From positions 1 through 9,801 of the forward strand of contig JAILOS010000090.1 of assembly GCA_024690695.1 (NCBI GenBank): a stretch of 9,801 nt of DNA, read 5' to 3'. The position numbers and the translations under genes are program-made. Every line of letters begins with the position of its first letter. Positions within the stretch are counted from its first letter, which is position 1. The DNA comes from Oscillospiraceae bacterium. Lineage in GTDB: Bacteria > Bacillota_A > Clostridia > Oscillospirales > Oscillospiraceae. Positions 5,112 through 9,801 of this stretch are shown here, piece after piece. Under the pieces are notes generated by a model. The model worked only from the letters and a program-made list of their open reading frames with translations, had not been told where the DNA came from and did no database searches.

Positions 5112-6487
5112 GGTCTATCCTCCCCGTTCCGGTTGTAGCGGTAATATTCCGTGGCCTCGCCCGCGCGCGGCAGCCGCGGCTGCGGCAGATGCTCGCCGGA
5201 GATCGCGTCCCAGAGGGCGAAGCCGTCGGCCTCGGTGGGGTAGATCGGCAGGCCGAGCGCCTCGACCGCCTGCTCGAGCGTCACGTCGTCGAGGAAGTCC
5301 ATCTCCTCGCGCCGCAGCATGTTCTGGGAGATAAACAGGCGCTCCCCCAGATCCTTGCCGCGCAGCTGCGCGATCAGATCCCCGCCGGTGATCAGCCCCG
5401 CCACGGTGATGGTGTGGCCGAAGAAGTCGTTTTCGATCGCGTAAACGCGCCCGTTCAGACCGGGCCGGCTCTCTCTCGCCAGCGCCAGCAGCCGCTCGAA
5501 GAAGGGGGCCGCCGCGACGCCCGTGGCGATGGAAAAGGGCACGCCGTCCGGCTCCTCCGAGAGCTTCAGCGCCGAGCGGAACTCGGTCTCCATCAGGCGC
5601 AGCATGCCCACGCCGTTTTCAAGCTGGGTGTGCTCCTCGTAGAACTCGTCCGGCGGCAGCTCGCGCCCGGCGGTCAGGTACATTTCGTCGCCGCACCAGA
5701 AGATGCGCGTGCCGTGCTTTTTGACGCACGCGTCGCCGAAGGCCGTGACGAGGTCGATCGTCTCCCCCGCGTGCCCGGGCGTAAAGGGCTCGAGCGGGTA
5801 CAGGCCCTCGCGGAACCGCGTCACGCCCAGCGGCACGATCGACACGCTGCGCACGCCCGGGGCCATCGCCTCCAGATCGCGCATCGTGCGCAGGAGCTCC
5901 TCCCCGTCGTTGAGGCCGGGGCAGCAGACGATCTGGCAGTTCATCACGATGCCGTTCGCGGCGAAGCGCCGCATCACGTCCATCGTCTCGCCCGCGCGCG
6001 GATTGCGCAGCATTTTGCAGCGCAGCTCCGGGTTCGTCGTGTGCACGGAGACGTTGATGGGGCTGACGTGCAGGGCGATGATGCGCTCGATCTCGCGCTT
6101 CGAGAGGTTCGTGAGCGTGATGTAGTTGCCGAGCAGGAAGCTCAGCCGGGCGTCGTCGTCCTTGAAGTACATCGTCGGCCGCATTCCCTTCGGGAGCTGG
6201 TCGATGAAGCAGAAGACGCAGTTATTGGCGCAGGAGCGCGGCGTGTCCATCAGGTAGCTCTCGAAATCCAGCCCCAGGTCGCCGCCCTCGCGCTTGTGCA
6301 CGCGCAGACGGTGCTCGCTGCCGTCCGGCCGGCGCAGCAGGATCTCCGGGTCGGGGTCGTAGGCGTAGAACTTGTAGTCCAGTACGTCGATGATCCGGTT
6401 CCCGTTGATTTCCAGCAGCTCGTCTCCGGGCTGCGCCCGGTGACGCAGCGGGCTCGTCGCGTCGATGGATTTGATGACGTTTTTCAT
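5108..6487 (-). CDS. DUF512 radical-SAM-like protein with N-terminal PDZ-like domain
   Basis: This 459-residue protein belongs to the DUF512 family. Residues 1-65 resemble a compact PDZ domain (PGDELLEINGNRIIDVLDYKF). C86, C90 and C93 (CANNCVFC) form a CxxxCxxC cluster like that of radical-SAM enzymes, which would bind a 4Fe-4S cluster, and FIDQLPKGMR follows directly. The C-terminal half is the DUF512 domain proper, including ATGVAAAPFF and the ITVAGLITGGD stretch. The reaction is unknown; the family is annotated as an Fe-S oxidoreductase without a known substrate. The start has GGAG at 6497-6500, nine bases upstream. It is the first gene of the cluster running through the Nudix, der and plsY genes. 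I see no clear promoter in the 200 bases before it, most of which is an inverted-repeat element. Confidence 0.92.
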   Translation of the reverse strand: MKNVIKSIDATSPLRHRAQPGDELLEINGNRIIDVLDYKFYAYDPDPEILLRRPDGSEHRLRVHKREGGDLGLDFESYLMDTPRSCANNCVFCFIDQLPKGMRPTMYFKDDDARLSFLLGNYITLTNLSKREIERIIALHVSPINVSVHTTNPELRCKMLRNPRAGETMDVMRRFAANGIVMNCQIVCCPGLNDGEELLRTMRDLEAMAPGVRSVSIVPLGVTRFREGLYPLEPFTPGHAGETIDLVTAFGDACVKKHGTRIFWCGDEMYLTAGRELPPDEFYEEHTQLENGVGMLRLMETEFRSALKLSEEPDGVPFSIATGVAAAPFFERLLALARESRPGLNGRVYAIENDFFGHTITVAGLITGGDLIAQLRGKDLGERLFISQNMLRREEMDFLDDVTLEQAVEALGLPIYPTEADGFALWDAISGEHLPQPRLPRAGEATEYYRYNRNGEDRP

Positions 6488-6530
6488 AAAGCAATACTCC
6501 GTCAGAACGCACGCTGAGCAGGGCGCTCTC

Positions 6531-6691
6531 GGAGACGCCGGGCCCGGCGAAGCGTGCAGATTGGCGAGCGGATTTTTTGTCCGGCGAAGGCGAAAAAACG
6601 CAGGAATACTTTGTGTCTTTCAAGTTTTTGAGACAAAGCCGGGCGGAAAATCAGCCGTCAGGCTGTGCGCTTCGGCGGGCCCGGCGTCTCC
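6531..6691. mobile_element. MITE-like 161-bp element with 29-bp terminal inverted repeats
   Basis: The ends 6531-6559 and 6663-6691 are reverse complements at 26 of 29 positions; each contains GACGCCGGGCCCG. An inner pair, 6568-6585 against 6638-6655, matches at 14 of 18 positions, and most mismatches there and in the ends would be G-U wobbles in RNA. The middle has a third pair, CTTTGTGTC (6609-6617) and GAGACAAAG (6630-6638). The transcript of either strand should fold into one long hairpin. It encodes no protein. No clear target-site duplication is visible, so a non-autonomous transposon is likely but not proven; a structured RNA is the alternative. Confidence 0.65.
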
Positions 6692-6693
6692 CT

Positions 6694-6733
6694 AAAAAAA
6701 GCAAAAGGAAGAGCGGCGTGACGCCTCTCTTCC
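6694..6733 (-). terminator. Intrinsic terminator of yceD-rpmF
   Basis: Read on the minus strand, GGAAGAG-A-GGCG, loop TCA, then CGCC-G-CTCTTCC forms an 11-pair stem with one mismatch (6707-6733). It is followed by TTTTGCTTTTTTT (6706-6694). It begins 10 bases after the rpmF stop codon. The signal is strong, so the DUF512 operon further along the same strand should need its own promoter. Confidence 0.93.
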
Positions 6734-6743
6734 TCAAGCCTTT

Positions 6744-6932
6744 TCACTTGCTTTCCTCAACGTTGATGACGACACGGCCTTTGTACTGGCCGCAGGCCTT
6801 GCAGACACGGTGAGGCATGCAGAAAGCGCCGCAGTTGGGGCACTTGATGATGCCGGGGGCTTCGAGCTTCCAGTGGGAAGAACGACGCTTGTCACGTCTT
6901 GCTCTCGATACTTTTCCTTTCGGGACCGCCAT
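6744..6932 (-). CDS. rpmF: 50S ribosomal protein bL32
   Basis: This 62-residue protein has the bL32 N-terminus MAVPKGKVSRARRDKRRS. Four zinc-binding cysteines are present as CxxC-x9-CxxC (C31, C34, C44, C47), so this is the zinc-dependent form rather than the Cys-free paralogue some Firmicutes carry. A perfect AGGAGGTG lies five bases before the ATG. It follows yceD after 48 bases, the usual order in bacteria, and ends at a strong terminator. No plsX, which often comes next, is present. Confidence 0.98.
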   Translation of the reverse strand: MAVPKGKVSRARRDKRRSSHWKLEAPGIIKCPNCGAFCMPHRVCKACGQYKGRVVINVEESK

Positions 6933-6980
6933 GATGACACCTCCTGATAACCGCTGTTTTGAGCAGCTGTAGTAATGATG

Positions 6981-7472
6981 TTATTTATCCAAAAGCTGCT
7001 CAAGCACAGCCAATCTTGGATCAATTTCTCTCCCGCATCCGCAGGGGCCGAGGTTGAGATTCTTTCCGCAGCGCGGACAGAGACCGCGGCAGTCCTCCCG
7101 GCAGAGGACCTTGCTGTCCATGTCCAGCACGAAGAAGGTGACGAGGATCTCGTCCAGGTCGACCTCCGTGCCTTCCAGCGGAAAGAGCTCGGGATTCTCC
7201 TCGTCCACCTCGTCCACGAGCGCCGCGCGCAGCTTCGTGCGCTTGTCGCTGACGAACTCGGCGCCGCAGCGGTCGCACACGCACAGGAGCTTTGACCGCA
7301 GCTCGCCCTCCAGCCGGAGGACGCCCGCCTCGTTGAGGACGCGGCCGACTGCCTTCGGTTTCTCCAGATACGCCCGGACCGACGGGAAATCGAGCCCCTC
7401 CGTGTCCAGCTCCGCCTCGAAGGGAAGGGACGCGCCGGGCCTCTCGAAGATCTCCTGCAGATTCAGCCGCAT
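6981..7472 (-). CDS. yceD: YceD family (DUF177) protein
   Basis: This 163-residue protein is linked to 23S rRNA accumulation and 50S assembly in other bacteria, and it is usually co-transcribed with rpmF, as here. It shows C66-x2-C69 in the middle and a C-terminal cluster C124-x3-C128-x3-C132-x2-C135-x8-C144-x-C146 around CREDCRGLCPRCGKNLN, the typical zinc-binding signature. An acidic stretch (87-110) precedes the cluster, as in relatives. The start has GAGGTGA upstream with a five-base gap and lies about 20 bases from the start point predicted for a consensus promoter, so the leader is very short. Confidence 0.95.
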   Translation of the reverse strand: MRLNLQEIFERPGASLPFEAELDTEGLDFPSVRAYLEKPKAVGRVLNEAGVLRLEGELRSKLLCVCDRCGAEFVSDKRTKLRAALVDEVDEENPELFPLEGTEVDLDEILVTFFVLDMDSKVLCREDCRGLCPRCGKNLNLGPCGCGREIDPRLAVLEQLLDK

Positions 7473-7499
7473 AGTCTCACCTCAAACAATCGCTTTAGT

Positions 7500-7528
7500 A
7501 TTATAGATGCTTTGTCAGGGCTTGTCAA
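7500..7528 (-). promoter_or_regulatory. Consensus sigma-A promoter of yceD-rpmF
   Basis: On the minus strand TTGACA (7528-7523), a 17-base spacer and TATAAT (7505-7500) match the sigma-A consensus at all 12 positions. This is expected to be a strong, constitutive promoter, as suits a ribosomal protein gene. Its -35 box overlaps that of the divergent promoter at 7523-7527. Confidence 0.93.
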
Positions 7529-7550
7529 CAGAAATTTTATCGTGTATAAT
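7522..7550 (+). promoter_or_regulatory. Sigma-A promoter of the rluA-type operon
   Basis: TTGTCA (7522-7527), a 17-base spacer and TATAAT (7545-7550) match consensus at 11 of 12 positions. Transcription would start near 7557, giving a leader of about 38 bases. A small AT-rich hairpin, AAAAAG-AGC-CTTTTT (7553-7567), lies at the very start of the transcript. Confidence 0.92.
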
Positions 7551-7594
7551 CCAAAAAGAGCCTTTTTCCAAGACATTTTTTTGAGGAAAACGCC

Positions 7595-8569
7595 ATGAAG
7601 GAACTGGAAATCAAAAGCAACGACGCCGGACAGCGCCTCGATCGCTTCGTCGGCAAGGCCGTGCCGCTGCTGCCGGAGTCGCTGCTGCAGAAATATATCC
7701 GCCTCAAGCGCATCAAGCGCAACGGCCGCGCCGCCAAACGGGACGAGCGCCTCTGCGAGGGCGACACGGTGCAGCTCTATATCAACGACGAGTTTTTTGA
7801 AAAGCCGCGGGAGGAAAATTCCTGGCTCAAGGTGGGCACGCCTCGCCTGAGCGTCGTCTACGAGGACGAAAACATCCTCCTGTGCGACAAAAAGCCCGGC
7901 GTGCTGTGCCACAGCGCGGGCGTGTGGGATTATAACACGCTGATCGCGCATATTCAAGCCTATCTCGCGCAGAAGGGCGAGTGGCGGCCGAAGGAGGAAA
8001 ACGCCTTCGCCCCGGCGCTGTGCAACCGCATCGACCGCAACACCGGCGGCATCGTGATCGCCGCGAAAAACGCCGAGGCGCTGCGCATCCTCAACGACAA
8101 GATCCGCGATCGGGAGATCGACAAGCTGTATCTCTGCGCCGTGCAGGGCCGGCCGAAGCCCCCGGAGGGGCGGCTGGAGAATTTCCTGTTCAAGGACGCG
8201 CAGAAAAACCAGGTTTTTGTCAAAACCCGGCCCGAGCCGGGCGCGAAGACCGCCGTCACCGAATACCGGACGCTGTGCACGAAGGGACCGCTGAGTCTGG
8301 TGGAGTGCCGCCTGCTCACCGGGCGCACGCACCAGATCCGCGTGCAGATGGCGCACGCGGGCTGGCCGCTGCTGGGCGACGGAAAATACGGGCGGGAGCG
8401 CTTCAACAGGGACTTCGGCGAGAAGGGTCAGGCGCTCTATTCCTACAAGCTGCGCTTCGACTTTCCCACCGACGCGGGGATCCTCAACTACCTGCGCGGC
8501 AGGGAATTCCGCGTGGAGAAGATCGACTTCGCCGAAAAATATTTCGGGATCGAAAAGCTGGAGTTCTGA
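7595..8569 (+). CDS. RluA family pseudouridine synthase
   Basis: This 324-residue enzyme isomerises specific uridines to pseudouridine in rRNA or tRNA. An S4-like RNA-binding domain covers residues 12-64. The catalytic domain carries NRIDRNTGG (144-152), in which D147 is the predicted nucleophile; the classical HRLDxxTSG has Asn, Ile and Gly variants here, as many clostridial members do. A second signature, LLTGRTHQIRVQMAHAGWPL, follows, and LGDGKYG is also conserved. GAGGA lies seven bases before the ATG. The target nucleotide cannot be named, so no gene symbol is given. It leads an operon with two acetyltransferases; only one base separates its stop from the next ATG. Confidence 0.95.
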   Translation: MKELEIKSNDAGQRLDRFVGKAVPLLPESLLQKYIRLKRIKRNGRAAKRDERLCEGDTVQLYINDEFFEKPREENSWLKVGTPRLSVVYEDENILLCDKKPGVLCHSAGVWDYNTLIAHIQAYLAQKGEWRPKEENAFAPALCNRIDRNTGGIVIAAKNAEALRILNDKIRDREIDKLYLCAVQGRPKPPEGRLENFLFKDAQKNQVFVKTRPEPGAKTAVTEYRTLCTKGPLSLVECRLLTGRTHQIRVQMAHAGWPLLGDGKYGRERFNRDFGEKGQALYSYKLRFDFPTDAGILNYLRGREFRVEKIDFAEKYFGIEKLEF

Positions 8570-8570
8570 C

Positions 8571-9068
8571 ATGGATATCATCATCAAGCCCATGGAAACC
8601 GGGGACGAGATCCGCGGGAAGGCTTTCGTCCACTGGAAAGGCTGGCAGGAGAGCTACCGCGGGATGGTCGACGACGGGTATCTGGACCGCATGACGCTGG
8701 CCCAAACGGAGGAAAAAGCCTTTCGCTGGCGCGACGGCATCCTCGTCGCGAAGGACGGCGCGCGCGTCGTCGGCTTCGTCGGATACGGTCCGGCGCACGG
8801 CGAGGACGGCGCGGGCGAGGTGTACGCGCTCTACGTACTGGCGGAATACCAGCATCGCGGGATCGGCTATGCGCTGCTGCGGCGGGCGCTGGACGGGCTG
8901 GCCGGCTGCCGTGTCATCCATCTCTGGGCCTTCGCGGAAAATAAGAAGGCGCTCCGCTTCTACGAGCGCGTCGGCTTTCACCCGGACGGCACGGAAAAGG
9001 AGATCGTGCTCGGCGCGCCGGCGCGGGGCGTGCGCCTGACGCTGGCGAGAGAGGAGGCCTGCCCATGA
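8571..9068 (+). CDS. GNAT family N-acetyltransferase
   Basis: This 165-residue protein has the GNAT acetyl-CoA binding motif A, YVLAEYQHRGIGYALL, with the Q/R-x-x-G-x-G/A core at residues 94-99 after the strand EVYALYVL. The later strand IHLWAFAENKKALRFYERVGF is the usual motif B with its conserved N, A, FY and GF. GNAT enzymes move an acetyl group to amines on proteins, antibiotics or small molecules; the substrate is not evident. It starts one base after the pseudouridine synthase gene and overlaps the next acetyltransferase by four bases, so expression is probably coupled. Confidence 0.93.
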   Translation: MDIIIKPMETGDEIRGKAFVHWKGWQESYRGMVDDGYLDRMTLAQTEEKAFRWRDGILVAKDGARVVGFVGYGPAHGEDGAGEVYALYVLAEYQHRGIGYALLRRALDGLAGCRVIHLWAFAENKKALRFYERVGFHPDGTEKEIVLGAPARGVRLTLAREEACP

Positions 9069-9499
9069 CCGTCATCCCCTACGACGACAAGTACCGCGAC
9101 GACATGATCTTCATGGTGCTCGAGGCGAAGGACGCACTCGGGCGCGTGCCGCGCCTGAACGAAGATCTGCTCGCGGTGAAGGAAAACTATCTCGACCGGG
9201 GCTGCGGCTTCTGGCTTGCGCTGGATGAGCGTGACCGCGTCGTCGGCTGCGTCGGCTGGGCGCGCCACAATACCGGCGAGGTCTTTCTGCACCGGCTCTA
9301 CGTCAAGCCGTCGATCAAACGCCGGGGCGTCGGCTCGGCGCTGCTGGAAACGGCGGAGGCCGGGATGCGCGCGGCCGGGGTGCGCGAATGCCGCGTCCAT
9401 CTCGGCGAGCCGCGGGAGCAGTGGTTCGAGTCCTACGCCTTTTACCCGAAGCACGGCTACGTCGAGTATCAACCGGGGTATATGGCGAAAAAGCTGTAA
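9065..9499 (+). CDS. GNAT family N-acetyltransferase (second copy)
   Basis: This 144-residue protein has motif A, LYVKPSIKRRGVGSALL, with R86, R87, G88, V89 and G90 forming the acetyl-CoA pyrophosphate loop. The C-terminal half has FYPKHGYVEY, matching the usual FYxKxGF segment. Its start overlaps the upstream stop codon as ATGA. It shares only the fold-defining motifs with its neighbour, so the two need not be recent duplicates. The substrate is unknown. A short hairpin lies downstream. Confidence 0.92.
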   Translation: MTVIPYDDKYRDDMIFMVLEAKDALGRVPRLNEDLLAVKENYLDRGCGFWLALDERDRVVGCVGWARHNTGEVFLHRLYVKPSIKRRGVGSALLETAEAGMRAAGVRECRVHLGEPREQWFESYAFYPKHGYVEYQPGYMAKKL

Positions 9500-9511
9500 A
9501 CGCCCGTGACC

Positions 9512-9544
9512 AAAGGCCCCTTGCCTGAAGGGGGCTTTCGAAAG
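9512..9544 (+). promoter_or_regulatory. Hairpin between the GNAT and ABC-F genes, overlapping the ABC-F ribosome binding site
   Basis: AAAG-G-CCCC-TT (9512-9522) pairs with AA-G-GGGG-CTTT (9528-9538), a 10-pair stem with one G-G mismatch. No T-run follows, so it is a poor terminator. The CTTT arm is also the first half of the palindrome CTTTCGAAAG (9535-9544), whose second half is part of the AAAGGAG ribosome binding site at 9541-9547. The two pairings exclude each other, so it could act as a translation switch. This is inference from base pairing only. Confidence 0.45.
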
Positions 9545-9555
9545 GAGAATCCGCT

Positions 9556-9801
9556 ATGCTGACCGTCAACGATTTATCCATGCAGTTCGGGCCCTCGGTG
9601 CTGTTTTCGAAGGTCGACCTGCAATTTACCGCCGGCAACTGCTACGGCATCATCGGCGCCAACGGCGCCGGCAAATCCACCTTCATCAAGATCCTCTCCG
9701 GCGAGCTGGAGCCCACCGGCGGCTCCGTGGTGCTGGAGCCCAAGCGCCGCATGTCGGTCCTCAAGCAGAACCAGAGCCTCTATGACGACTGCCGGGTGCT
9801 G
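9556..9801 (+). CDS. ABC-F family ATPase, N-terminal fragment
   Basis: Only the first 82 residues are in the window; the frame is open to the edge. Walker A, GANGAGKST, occupies residues 36-44 after the run ITL-like LQFTAGNCYGIIG. The next part, KILSGELEPTGGSVVLEPKRRMSVLKQNQ, is typical of ABC-F proteins and is closest in feel to the YkpA/YbiT branch. ABC-F proteins have two soluble ATPase domains and act on ribosomes, in translation or antibiotic protection, rather than as transporters; the second domain and linker are not visible. The start has AAAGGAG eight bases upstream. It could be co-transcribed with the upstream acetyltransferases. Confidence 0.9.
   Translation, partial: MLTVNDLSMQFGPSVLFSKVDLQFTAGNCYGIIGANGAGKSTFIKILSGELEPTGGSVVLEPKRRMSVLKQNQSLYDDCRVL

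Noticed and set aside
5105..6517. A 470-codon frame antisense to the DUF512 gene
   Set aside because: It is a shadow of a GC-rich gene, with Arg/His/Ala-rich noise and no domain; the DUF512 frame has clear motifs.
6488..6700. A promoter for the DUF512 operon inside the inverted-repeat element
   Set aside because: I tried TTGTCT and TTGAAA as -35 boxes on the minus strand, but none has a plausible -10 at 16-18 bases, so no site is claimed.
7463..8593. A 376-codon frame antisense to the pseudouridine synthase gene
   Set aside because: It crosses both promoters and reads through the complement of conserved RluA motifs, with no start signal and no family match.

Overview
The window looks like a piece of chromosome from a high-GC member of the Clostridia (Firmicutes/Bacillota), probably a gut lineage of the Oscillospiraceae or Christensenellales kind. 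This is inferred from strong AGGAGG-type ribosome binding sites, textbook sigma-A promoters in the few AT-rich gaps, the DUF512 - der - plsY and yceD - rpmF gene orders, a YkpA/YbiT-like ABC-F protein, and GC-rich codon use. No tRNA, rRNA, CRISPR array or transposase gene was found.

Layout. (1) Positions 1-290 are a hairpin-rich leader with a weak promoter candidate. (2) Positions 291-2237 (+) encode a 648-residue membrane protein: a novel N-terminal domain, a zinc ribbon, an Ala/Glu-rich coiled coil, one membrane segment, a short repeat-like helical hairpin, a second coiled coil, and six 38-residue RCC1-like repeats. A strong terminator follows. (3) Positions 2317-2571, between convergent genes, are filled with six consecutive palindromes. 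(4) Positions 2572-6487 (-) hold a four-gene cluster in the order DUF512 radical-SAM protein, Nudix hydrolase, Der GTPase, PlsY-like protein, with ATGA overlaps at two of the three junctions. (5) Positions 6488-6693 carry a 161-bp element with 29-bp imperfect terminal inverted repeats, lying between the rpmF terminator and the DUF512 gene. (6) Positions 6744-7472 (-) hold yceD and rpmF. (7) Positions 7473-7594 hold two near-consensus divergent promoters that overlap at their -35 boxes. (8) Positions 7595-9499 (+) hold an RluA-type pseudouridine synthase and two GNAT acetyltransferases in a tight operon. (9) From 9556 an ABC-F ATPase runs off the right edge.

The theme is mostly translation and ribosome upkeep: bL32 and YceD, Der for 50S assembly, an rRNA/tRNA pseudouridine synthase and an ABC-F ribosome factor, with a phospholipid gene (plsY-like) attached. 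The least ordinary parts are the surface-type RCC1 protein, the PlsY homologue that has lost several catalytic motifs, the palindromic intergenic mosaic and the inverted-repeat element upstream of the DUF512 gene.
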